Shown piece by piece: positions 42,885-50,443 of a DNA stretch of 64,000 nucleotides. Every line of letters begins with the position of its first letter. Position 1 is the stretch's first letter. A program made the translations under genes and the position numbers. Below the pieces are notes generated by a model. That model made no database searches. It was given only the letters and a program-made list of their open reading frames with translations, and had not been told where the DNA came from. This stretch comes from Flavobacterium sp. (GTDB lineage: Bacteria > Bacteroidota > Bacteroidia > Flavobacteriales > Flavobacteriaceae), in assembly GCA_029946065.1 (NCBI GenBank), contig JAQSDU010000020.1, positions 248,001 through 312,000 on the forward strand. The letters are read 5' to 3'.

Positions 42885-43448
42885 ATGGCATCTAAAAGTA
42901 AACAGCGTGCATCAATATTGCTAGTCGTTTTGACTGTTTTTTTGGTGTGGGGCTGTGAAGGAAATATAAAGGATGTCCAGAAAATCAATTTTGCCGAATT
43001 CACACCTAGCGGTGAAGCGGATACCATCAACCTTAAATATACCGATTCCGGAAAAATAAAATCGATATTGGTCAGCCCAAAGATGCTCGATTATGCGACG
43101 GTTGAATTTCCTTTTACGGAATTTCCAAAAGGAATCGATGTCACACTCTATGACAGTAAGCCTCAGCCCAAGCGCACTTTCATCAAGTCTGATTACGCCA
43201 TTTCCTTTAAAGGCACACAAATCATCGATTTGCGAGGTAATGTGACTATTACATCAGAAGACGGACAGCGACTAGAAACCGAACAATTGTATTTCGACCA
43301 GAAAAACGAATGGTTTTTTACCGAAAAAAGCTTTAAATTTACAGATCCGAAAAGCGGTTCGACAACCGGAGAAGGCATCGATTTTAACAAAGATTTCAAG
43401 AAAATCAATTTTCAAAAAGTACGCGGGCTCGTCAATGAAGCCAAATAA
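42885..43448 (+). CDS. lptC: LPS export ABC transporter periplasmic protein LptC
   Basis: LptC links the inner-membrane LptBFG transporter to the periplasmic bridge that carries lipopolysaccharide to the outer membrane. The 187-residue protein has an N-terminal hydrophobic segment ending WGC (Cys24), which could act as a lipobox or remain a membrane anchor. The periplasmic beta-jellyroll part shows LptC features: YTDSGKIKSILVSPKMLDY near 52-70, a repeated YDSKPQPKRTFIKSDYAI strand pair, and GNVTITSEDGQRLETEQLYFDQKNEWFFTE (in parts at 118-147). The next small gene starts near its stop codon. It belongs to the coaX-OMP-lptC operon. Confidence 0.92.
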   Translation: MASKSKQRASILLVVLTVFLVWGCEGNIKDVQKINFAEFTPSGEADTINLKYTDSGKIKSILVSPKMLDYATVEFPFTEFPKGIDVTLYDSKPQPKRTFIKSDYAISFKGTQIIDLRGNVTITSEDGQRLETEQLYFDQKNEWFFTEKSFKFTDPKSGSTTGEGIDFNKDFKKINFQKVRGLVNEAK

Positions 43449-43458
43449 CAACCAAACC

Positions 43459-43650
43459 ATGAGCTATTTAAAATATACCCAATACGTTTATCTTATCGCA
43501 GCCGTTTTCTTTATTTATAAAGCGATTGAATCATGGAATTATGATTCAGATTTACGTTGGCTATACGCCATCATTGCCGGCATGACGCTGCTTATGTTTT
43601 TTGTAAGAAGAAAATTCGCCAACAACTTCAACAGCGGACCAAAAAAGTAA
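43459..43650 (+). CDS. Small two-helix membrane protein
   Basis: A 63-residue protein that I cannot assign to a function. It has two hydrophobic segments (YTQYVYLIAAVFFIYKAIESW and WLYAIIAGMTLLMFFV) joined by a short polar turn (NYDSDLR), and a basic tail (RRKFANNFNSGPKK). The topology is a hairpin in the inner membrane. I chose MSYLKYTQY as the start; an ATG eight codons earlier overlaps the end of lptC and is also possible. It is followed after three bases by the CNNM/CBS gene, so it belongs to the same operon. Its tight placement suggests a real gene rather than noise. Confidence 0.8.
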   Translation: MSYLKYTQYVYLIAAVFFIYKAIESWNYDSDLRWLYAIIAGMTLLMFFVRRKFANNFNSGPKK

Positions 43651-43653
43651 GTC

Positions 43654-44913
43654 ATGGAAATAAGTATTATCATCGCATGCTTAATACTTTCCGCTTTTTT
43701 TTCGGGTATGGAAATCGCCTTTGTTTCCTCCAATAAAGTTTACCTCGGAATTGAAAAAATGCAGGATACTTTCGCGTCGAAAATACTGACGCGGCTTACC
43801 GAAAAACCATCTAAATTTATCGCCTCCATGCTCATCGGCAATAATGTTGCGCTGGTGACTTATGGTTTTTTCATGGGCGATTTGCTTATGCGCTGGATCA
43901 AAGGTTCGGGTTATCATTTTTCCGATTACAGTAGCTTGTTTATTCAAACGGTACTTTCTACCTTATTAATATTGATTACGTCTGAATTCCTGCCGAAGGT
44001 TTTTTTTCAGATTTATGCCAATAGCCTGATTAAATTCTTTGCCATTCCGGCGTTTGTCTTTTACCAGTTGTTTTATGTGATTTCTACCTTTATTATATGG
44101 ATATCGGATATGGTGCTGAAACGCTTCTTTAAAACAACAGGCGATGAAGAGCAACTTTTCTTCAGCAAGATAGAACTCGGCAATTATATTTCGGAACAAA
44201 TGAGCTCAATGGATGATCAGGAAACCGTCGATTCTGAAATTCAAATTTTTCAAAATGCACTCGAATTTTCAGGTGTAAAAGCTAGAGATATTATGAATCC
44301 GCGTACAGATATTTCGGCGGTCGAAATTCACGATTCTGTGGCAGAATTGAAAGCCATGTTTATAGAAACCGGCTATTCTAAAATTCTCGTTTATCAAAAT
44401 TCTCTCGATGATATTGTTGGATATGTGCATTCTTTCGAATTGTTCAGAAAACCAAAAACCATCAAATCGGTGATGATTCCGGTAGAATTTGTTCCCGAAA
44501 CAATTTTTATCAAAGACGTACTCAATTTGCTTACCAAAAAAAGAAAAAGTATTGCCGTTGTGCTCGACGAATATGGTGGTACCAGCGGGATGGTAACGGT
44601 TGAAGACATTGTAGAAGAACTTTTTGGAGAAATAGAAGACGAACACGATGCTGATGAAAATCTAATAGAGCAACAATTCGAAGACGGCAGTTACCTTTTT
44701 TCAACACGATTCGATGTGGAATATATCAACCAAGAATACAAACTCAATATTCCCGAGAGCGATTCCTACAGCACACTCGGTGGATTTATAGTCGATTATG
44801 CGAAGGAAATTCCACAAAAAGGCGAAAACATCCAAATCGACAACTTCTTTTTTGTCATCGAAGCGGCTACAAATAACAAAATCGAATTGGTGAAACTGAT
44901 TGTCAAGGACTAA
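43654..44913 (+). CDS. Hemolysin family protein (CNNM transmembrane, CBS and CorC/HlyC domains)
   Basis: A 419-residue inner-membrane protein of the CNNM/CorC-type transporter group, relatives of which move Mg2+ or Co2+. The DUF21/CNNM domain spans about residues 1-185, with three helices (IIIACLILSAFFSGMEIAFVSS at the start). A CBS pair follows at about 205-330 (ARDIMNPRTDISAVEI, SIAVVLDEYGGTSGMVTVEDIVEELFGEI in parts). A CorC/HlyC C-terminal domain ends it (STRFDVEYINQEY, YSTLGGFIVDY). The DEYGGTSGMVTVED motif is diagnostic. Gliding protein GldE belongs to the same superfamily, but the gldD neighbour expected for GldE is absent, so I do not call it GldE. It shares an operon with lptC and lies 108 bp before the PpiD-like gene. 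Confidence 0.91.
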   Translation: MEISIIIACLILSAFFSGMEIAFVSSNKVYLGIEKMQDTFASKILTRLTEKPSKFIASMLIGNNVALVTYGFFMGDLLMRWIKGSGYHFSDYSSLFIQTVLSTLLILITSEFLPKVFFQIYANSLIKFFAIPAFVFYQLFYVISTFIIWISDMVLKRFFKTTGDEEQLFFSKIELGNYISEQMSSMDDQETVDSEIQIFQNALEFSGVKARDIMNPRTDISAVEIHDSVAELKAMFIETGYSKILVYQNSLDDIVGYVHSFELFRKPKTIKSVMIPVEFVPETIFIKDVLNLLTKKRKSIAVVLDEYGGTSGMVTVEDIVEELFGEIEDEHDADENLIEQQFEDGSYLFSTRFDVEYINQEYKLNIPESDSYSTLGGFIVDYAKEIPQKGENIQIDNFFFVIEAATNNKIELVKLIVKD

Positions 44914-44957
44914 TTTTGGAAAAAAACCAATTTTTATCGGAAAATATAACTTTACAC

Positions 44958-44989
44958 TTGTAAATATTAAATAGATAATTGTATTTTCG
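44958..44989 (+). promoter_or_regulatory. Possible promoter of the PpiD-like gene (TTG-N21-TATTTTCG)
   Basis: TTG at 44958-44960 and TATTTTCG at 44982-44989 are spaced by 21 bp, and the -7 box differs from TAnnTTTG at one base. The transcript would start about 25 nt before the ATG at 45022. This would let the chaperone be expressed apart from the coaX operon. Confidence 0.4.
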
Positions 44990-45021
44990 CAAACTGAATT
45001 TAAAATTAACAGATATACATA

Positions 45022-47112
45022 ATGGCAGTTTTATCAAAAATTAGACAACGTTCAATGCTTTTAATAGGAGTAATCGGCTTTTGCCTTTTTGCATTTATAA
45101 TTGGTGACTTATTTCATAGCAACTTGTTTTCCGGACAAACAAGGACTGTCGGAAGCGTAAATGGTGAAAAAATCACTATCGAAGATTTCAGACAGAAAGT
45201 GGATAATGTTGAAAAAAGTGGACAGCAAATATCAGCAACACAAGCGGTAAACAACGTTTGGAACCAAGAAGTTAGCATTGCGCTAGTAAAAGCGGAATTC
45301 GAAAAATTGGGTATCATGGCCAGTGAAGATATGGTGATGGATAACTTGAAGCAAGTACTTGGATTGGATCAGGATCCGAAATTCCAAACTGCCGGAAAAT
45401 TCGACAAAGTAAAATTTGAAGAATTCCTAAAAGGCAATCCGGAAGCCAAACAAGCTGTTGAACTAAGAAAAAAAGACGCACAATTAAGCGCGCAATTTCA
45501 AGTATATAGCAGCCTGATCAAAGCAGGTTCATATACTACGACCGGCGAAGCGAAACTAAAATACGAAATGGAGACGGATAAAGTCACTTTTGACTATGTA
45601 GCCGTGGCTTATTCTACGATTAAGGACAGCGACGTGAAAGTTTCTGATGATGAAATTTTGGCTTATATGAAGAAAGACGAAAAGAAATATAAGGCAGAGG
45701 AAATGCGTGAAGTAGATTACGTTGTAGTCGAAGAAAAAGCTTCAAAAGCCGATGAAGATGCCGTGAAAAATGAAGTGAATGCTTTATTAACGTCACATGC
45801 TGAATCAAACAATGGTGTTGTTGATACCGTTCCAAGCTTCAAAAGCGCATCAAATGTTGCCGATTTTGTGAACAAAAATTCTGATTCTGATCGTCCTTTT
45901 GATTCTACTTATGTGGCTAAAAACCAATTGCCAGTTCAGTTTGCAGAACAACTTTTCAACTTGCCTACAGGCGAAGTTTTCGGACCATACATGGATGGAC
46001 AATACTACTGCCTGACTAAATCTTTAGGTAGAAAAGCTGGTGTAAATGCAAGAGCAAGCCATATTTTATTGGCATACAAAGGTGCAATGAGAGCGAATCC
46101 AGCCGTTACCAGAACTAAAGAAGAAGCTGCTGCAAAAGCAAATGAACTTTTGGCGCAAATCAACACAAATCCTGATAGCTTCATGATGTTGGCATTAACC
46201 AATTCTGATGACGGTTCTAAACAGCAAGGTGGTGATTTAGGATTTTTTACAAAAGGTAAAATGACACCTAAATTTGAAGATTTTGTTTTCAATAACCCTG
46301 TTGGAAAAGTAGGTTTGGTTGAAACAGAATTCGGTTACCATATCATAAAAGTAACAGAAAAGCAAGATGCTATCAAATTGGCTACTATCGCTAGAAAAAT
46401 TCAGCCGTCTGATGCTACTACCAATGACATTTATACAAAAGCATCTAAATTCGAACAAGATGCTGAGAAAAAATCTTTTGAGGCTGTTGCCAAAGAAAAT
46501 AAATTGACCATTAGCCCTGCTGCTAAAGTAAAAGCAATGGATGAAAGTTTTGGAACTGTAGGTGCACAAAGACAAATTGTAAAATGGGCTTTCGATAAAG
46601 AAACCAATGTAGGTGATATCAAAAAATTTGATGTTGTGAATGTTGGGCACGTTATTGCAAAATTGAAAAAAATCAATCCAGAAGGTCTCACGCCAATTGC
46701 TGATGCGAGATTAGCTATCGAGCCAATCTTGAAAAACAAGAAAAAAGCCGAGATGATCAAAGCGAAAATGAAAGGCGCAACATTAGAGGCGATAGCTACT
46801 TCAAACGCCACGACCGTTGCTACTGCCACCGATCTTACCTTAGAGAGCGCTGTATTGCCTACTGGCGGACAAGAGCAAAGAGTAGTAGGAACTGCATTTG
46901 CAATCGGTGTTAACAAAGTTTCTGCTCCAATTGATGGTGCGACTGGTGTATTTGTTGTAAGAACCAAATCAGTTACAAAAGCACCTGCAATTACAGATTA
47001 TAAAGATTACGTTAGCAAGATGAATGCACAGAATGCTTCTGCTGCAGGAAGAGTTCTAGAAGCGTTGAAATCAAATGCTGAAATTGAAGACAATAGAAAA
47101 ATGTTCTACTAA
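45022..47112 (+). CDS. PpiD-like peptidylprolyl isomerase, membrane-anchored periplasmic chaperone
   Basis: A 696-residue folding factor anchored in the inner membrane and acting on exported proteins. One N-terminal helix (MLLIGVIGFCLFAFIIGDLF, residues 12-31) is preceded by positive residues. A SurA_N/PpiD-type chaperone region follows (VNGEKITIEDFRQKVDNVEK). The parvulin rotamase domain is at about 340-460, starting NARASHILLAYKG and containing GGDLGFFTKGKMTPKFEDFVF and FGYHIIKV. A second, degenerate parvulin-like region may lie near 470-600. The architecture fits PpiD rather than soluble SurA. The gene closes the envelope-biogenesis cluster, and an intrinsic terminator follows 22 bp after the stop. 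Confidence 0.92.
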   Translation: MAVLSKIRQRSMLLIGVIGFCLFAFIIGDLFHSNLFSGQTRTVGSVNGEKITIEDFRQKVDNVEKSGQQISATQAVNNVWNQEVSIALVKAEFEKLGIMASEDMVMDNLKQVLGLDQDPKFQTAGKFDKVKFEEFLKGNPEAKQAVELRKKDAQLSAQFQVYSSLIKAGSYTTTGEAKLKYEMETDKVTFDYVAVAYSTIKDSDVKVSDDEILAYMKKDEKKYKAEEMREVDYVVVEEKASKADEDAVKNEVNALLTSHAESNNGVVDTVPSFKSASNVADFVNKNSDSDRPFDSTYVAKNQLPVQFAEQLFNLPTGEVFGPYMDGQYYCLTKSLGRKAGVNARASHILLAYKGAMRANPAVTRTKEEAAAKANELLAQINTNPDSFMMLALTNSDDGSKQQGGDLGFFTKGKMTPKFEDFVFNNPVGKVGLVETEFGYHIIKVTEKQDAIKLATIARKIQPSDATTNDIYTKASKFEQDAEKKSFEAVAKENKLTISPAAKVKAMDESFGTVGAQRQIVKWAFDKETNVGDIKKFDVVNVGHVIAKLKKINPEGLTPIADARLAIEPILKNKKKAEMIKAKMKGATLEAIATSNATTVATATDLTLESAVLPTGGQEQRVVGTAFAIGVNKVSAPIDGATGVFVVRTKSVTKAPAITDYKDYVSKMNAQNASAAGRVLEALKSNAEIEDNRKMFY

Positions 47113-47133
47113 TATTTTTTCTTTTAAATATAG

Positions 47134-47162
47134 AAAATCCCGTTTCATTGAGACGGGATTTT
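47134..47162 (+). terminator. Terminator after the PpiD-like gene
   Basis: A 10-bp stem (AAAATCCCGT and ACGGGATTTT) with a 9-nt loop, directly followed by more T residues. It lies 22 bp after the stop codon. Because of its A/T-symmetrical arms it can also act on the convergent GHMP-kinase transcript. Confidence 0.9.
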
Positions 47163-47261
47163 TTTTATGGTAATGTGGTCAAAAATAGTTGGCGATATAA
47201 CCTTGAAAGTGTTGCGATGCGAGTAATAAAAAACTGTTGCGTTTTTTAGAACTTCCAGCCT

Positions 47262-48182
47262 TTAAAAGGCTTCTCCCAATATCATTTCTTCATAAGGTAT
47301 TACGGTTTCATAACCTTTCCTTTTGAAATATCCCGTTGGATCATTGGCTGCAACTGCCATAATAAAATCGCCACCCCAAGCGCCAAGACTTTTCAGTGTT
47401 CCTTCAAAATCGTGAAATAGTCTTTCTTTTATGGGTTGCATTTCCAGCAGATTGCCCATAAGTACTTCGTGTTTTTCTAAAGCCGTTGTGAACGTTTCCT
47501 TGTTTTCAGAATGCAATATCATTGCAGTAAGCGCATCGAACTGCGGAATTATTTTTCCACTGTTGCCTTTGCTTTTATAAGCCGCTATCGCCGATTTGCT
47601 GCTTTGCTTTTCATTCAGATAAACAAACCAAATCTTGTTCTTAAAATCGGGATTGAACAGAATAGTTTCAATTTTCGGGAGATTATTTTCTAAATGATAG
47701 CGAATCGGTGTTGGGTTTTGGGCACAGGCAATATCATAGCCGCTTCCGCCGAAACTGTTTTTTAAAAGCACATAAGCGTCAATTTTCAGCCATTGCGCAA
47801 TATTGTTGATTAATGTTGAAGATGTTCCCAATCCCCAAAGGCGCGGAAATGTTAGGTGTGTTTCGATTTTATAACCGTCGCTGTCAATACACATAGGATT
47901 CAGTTGAAAGGCCTCATAAAGTATTCTTACTAATGTGTTTTTTACCGATGGTGCGATTTCGAGATTTGGCGTTGTAGTAATTTCTGAAAATAAAATGATG
48001 TCTTCAAACCATACGCTACCATCTGAATCATAGCTTTTCCATGTAATTTGTTTATCGTTCCCATCTTCGACAACCAGATTCTGTCCTTTTTTTGTAGGAA
48101 GCGCCAACGCTTTTGCACCGTCAAGCACAACATATTCGCTGGTAATCAAAAGCTTTCCATTGCTGTAAAATGTTTTTTTCAT
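47262..48182 (-). CDS. GYDIA family GHMP kinase (mevalonate-pathway associated)
   Basis: A small-molecule kinase of the GHMP superfamily, 306 residues. The ATP-binding loop is GLGTSSTLINNIAQWL near residue 117, and the family-naming motif GGSGYDIACA is near 143. The early VVLDGAKALALPT segment also fits GHMP kinases. The HMG-CoA reductase gene on the same strand about 600 bp upstream indicates a role in mevalonate-dependent isoprenoid synthesis, for example as mevalonate or phosphomevalonate kinase. The precise substrate is not established by sequence. The start overlaps the stop of the small membrane-protein gene by four bases (ATGA). No signal peptide is present, so it is cytoplasmic. Confidence 0.86.
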   Translation of the reverse strand: MKKTFYSNGKLLITSEYVVLDGAKALALPTKKGQNLVVEDGNDKQITWKSYDSDGSVWFEDIILFSEITTTPNLEIAPSVKNTLVRILYEAFQLNPMCIDSDGYKIETHLTFPRLWGLGTSSTLINNIAQWLKIDAYVLLKNSFGGSGYDIACAQNPTPIRYHLENNLPKIETILFNPDFKNKIWFVYLNEKQSSKSAIAAYKSKGNSGKIIPQFDALTAMILHSENKETFTTALEKHEVLMGNLLEMQPIKERLFHDFEGTLKSLGAWGGDFIMAVAANDPTGYFKRKGYETVIPYEEMILGEAF

Positions 48183-48577
48183 GAAGTCGGTTCTTCGTCT
48201 ACATTCATTTCTAAATCTGCCGCTTTGATAACTTTGATCACGTCATTGATTATAGAAAGGAAAAAGACGGCTGTTAAGAAAAGAAACCAATGTAAAACTT
48301 CCGTATTGCGTACGATGGCACTGTTGTACCGTTGTAAAAATTTTAATGTTTTTTCTGGAGTTGCAATGTTTTCAATGCCGTCAGGATAACCAAAAGTACC
48401 AAGAGAAGGCGTAGAAGGCAATGCAAAAATCATTAAGGCGAGAAATAAAGAAAATAAGCCAAGTCGAATTTGAAGCATCGTCAGGATTGGAAATCTTGAT
48501 TTGGCAATGAATACAACCACTACATAAAAAAGCAGATAAGGCATTATAACCCATATCATGTCTATATCATCAAACAT
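48179..48577 (-). CDS. Small integral membrane protein next to the GYDIA kinase
   Basis: A 132-residue protein of unknown function with three hydrophobic segments: WVIMPYLLFYVVVVFIA near 10-26, LRLGLFSLFLALMIFALP-like near 40-56, and VLHWFLFLTAVFFLSIIND near 93-111. The tail is acidic (KAADLEMNVDEEPTS). A periplasmic or cytoplasmic loop carries TPSLGTFGYPDGIENIATPEKTL. It overlaps the downstream GYDIA kinase gene by four bases, so the two are translationally coupled. That is the only clue to its role. It begins 201 bp after the HMG-CoA reductase gene, with no visible gene between. Confidence 0.8.
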   Translation of the reverse strand: MFDDIDMIWVIMPYLLFYVVVVFIAKSRFPILTMLQIRLGLFSLFLALMIFALPSTPSLGTFGYPDGIENIATPEKTLKFLQRYNSAIVRNTEVLHWFLFLTAVFFLSIINDVIKVIKAADLEMNVDEEPTS

Positions 48578-48778
48578 ATTTCAGATTTTATTTCAAATAT
48601 AATAAGATATTAGTTTATGCTAGTTTTAAAAAATCCTAAATGGTAATTTCCAAAGAACAAATCAATATCAATATTGAAATTTCAAACGTTGCATTTTAGA
48701 AATTGGCACTTAACCGTTGGTATGGATGTTATTTGAAATTTAAAATTTGCTATTTGGTGCTTGCGGTAAGCAAATGGT

Positions 48779-50095
48779 TTAAAATCTTATTTTTTCAATA
48801 AAACTAACAACGGCAGCGTGCGAAACTGCATTTTTCTTGAAATGCGCTTTTATCAAAAGGCGCTCCTCTTCTGTCGCATCAAATTGGTTTAGAATATTGT
48901 TGAGGTGCATTTTCATGTGGCCTTCTTGGATGCCGGTTGTCGTAAGTGAGCGCAATGCCGCGAAATTCTGCGCCAGTCCGGCAACGGCTACAATCTGCAT
49001 CAGTTCTTCTGCAGATGGCTTTTCGAGCATTTCTAGCGCCAGTTTTACTAATGGATGCAATGAAGTCAATCCGCCAACGGTGCCCAAAGCAAGCGGTACT
49101 TCTAATCGAAAATTAAAAATCCCGTCTTCAATTTTGGCATGTGATAAACTCGAATATTGCCCAGACCTAGAAGCATAGGCATGTATTCCGGCTTCAACGG
49201 CTCGAAAATCATTGCCTGTAGCCACTACAACAGCGTCTATGCCGTTCATAATACCTTTGTTGTGCGTAACGGCGCGAAAAGGTTCTACCTCGGCAATCGT
49301 AACCGCCAGTAAGAATTTTTCGGCGAATTCGGCTGGATTTTCAATATTCTTGTCGGCGAGGGCTTCGATCGGACAGGAAACTTCAGCGCGCACCACGCAA
49401 TTCGGTACATAATTAGACAAAATGCTCATTACAACTTGAATGTTTTTTTCTTCTTCAGAAAACAATTCATATTCTGCAGCATTGGTAACTAAAGTTTTTG
49501 AAAATTGTTCCAAGCACGAATTGATGAAATTGGCTCCCATTGAATCTTTCGTTTCAAAAGTCGCATGCAATTGATAATAATTATTGATGGTATTTGTCTT
49601 GTCGCGCAATTCAATATCAAGTATACCACCGCCGCGCTTTTGCATATTGGCAGTAAGACTTGCTGTCGCTTCGAAGAATTGTTGCTTTTTTTCGATGAAG
49701 AATTTTGTCAACTTTGAAGCGTCGCCTTTGAAGATGAAATGCACTTGGCCTATTTTTTCAGTATTGAGTACTGTCGCTTTGAATCCGCCTCGGGTTGACC
49801 AGTATTTGGCAGATTTTGCCGCGGCAGCAACGACAGAGCTTTCTTCAATGACCATAGGTACTGTATGGTATTTGCCGTTGATTAAAAAATTGGGTGCAAT
49901 GCCAAGTGGCAAATAAAAATTAGTAATTGTATTTTCGATAAAATCGTCGTGCAGTTGCTGCAATTTCGCATCGCTGTTCCAATAGTTTTTGATGAGTGCC
50001 GTCGCGGCTTTCGGATCAGGAAAATATTCGTTTGCAATCCAGTTGATTTTTTCTTCTTTGGAAAGTTTCGAAAATCCGGAGATGGCGTTGTTCAT
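48779..50095 (-). CDS. mvaA: Hydroxymethylglutaryl-CoA reductase, class II (degradative-type family)
   Basis: A class II HMG-CoA reductase interconverting HMG-CoA and mevalonate, 438 residues and soluble. The catalytic elements are in place: Glu84 in MVIEESSVVAAAAKSAKYW, the lysine in HNKGIMNGIDAVVVATGND with the Asp of GND, and the C-terminal histidine in EGHMKMHLNNIL. GTVGGLTSLHPL near 340 and SMGANFINSC near 180 are also typical. Although the family is named degradative, Bacteroidota use it for mevalonate biosynthesis; the linked GYDIA kinase supports that here. Whether NADH or NADPH is preferred cannot be read from sequence. A textbook promoter lies 17 bp upstream of the start codon. Confidence 0.95.
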   Translation of the reverse strand: MNNAISGFSKLSKEEKINWIANEYFPDPKAATALIKNYWNSDAKLQQLHDDFIENTITNFYLPLGIAPNFLINGKYHTVPMVIEESSVVAAAAKSAKYWSTRGGFKATVLNTEKIGQVHFIFKGDASKLTKFFIEKKQQFFEATASLTANMQKRGGGILDIELRDKTNTINNYYQLHATFETKDSMGANFINSCLEQFSKTLVTNAAEYELFSEEEKNIQVVMSILSNYVPNCVVRAEVSCPIEALADKNIENPAEFAEKFLLAVTIAEVEPFRAVTHNKGIMNGIDAVVVATGNDFRAVEAGIHAYASRSGQYSSLSHAKIEDGIFNFRLEVPLALGTVGGLTSLHPLVKLALEMLEKPSAEELMQIVAVAGLAQNFAALRSLTTTGIQEGHMKMHLNNILNQFDATEEERLLIKAHFKKNAVSHAAVVSFIEKIRF

Positions 50096-50112
50096 GAGAA
50101 TATAAGTTTTTG

Positions 50113-50145
50113 CAAAGATAAGTTTTCGGTTGAATACAGGGCAAA
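50113..50145 (-). promoter_or_regulatory. Bacteroidota promoter of the HMG-CoA reductase gene (TTTG-N21-TATCTTTG)
   Basis: On the minus strand TTTG (50145-50142), a 21-bp spacer and TATCTTTG (50120-50113) match the consensus exactly. The -7 box ends 17 bp before the ATG, giving a short leader. Confidence 0.75.
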
Positions 50146-50443
50146 TGGGCCGTTTTTTTTACCACTGATGTACAGATTTACCGAAGATATCACTATAGAT
50201 TAATTGCTTTTATCCCAATTAACGCAGATTGAAATCTGTGAAAGTGCAAAATTAGTTTTTAAGGAATAAAGCTGTGCAGCTATGACCTATTTGAAAACTA
50301 TGTGCGAAGTCTTGCGATTCCATATATCTAGTGGCAAATAAAAGAAGACGACTTTGTGGTTAAATTGCTTTTAACAGAAAAAAACACCGTTTATTCCTTT
50401 TTTTTCACTAAAATTGGATGTTTTTTCCACATATACCAAAATA
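50146..50443. other. Intergenic region between divergent HMG-CoA reductase and DPP IV genes
   Basis: AT-rich, with no gene or convincing hairpin visible. TAAAATTG at 50409-50416, a one-base variant of the -7 box, lies 28 bp before the DPP IV start and is the best candidate for its promoter, without a good -33 element. Confidence 0.4.

Noticed and set aside
43654..44913. Gliding motility protein GldE
   Set aside because: GldE shares the CNNM/CBS architecture but normally neighbours gldD; here the neighbours are lptC and a PpiD-like gene.
46431..46967. A 178-codon open frame on the minus strand
   Set aside because: It is antisense to the PpiD-like gene. Its Ala/Phe/Ser-rich composition is what the complement of a Lys-rich coding sequence produces.
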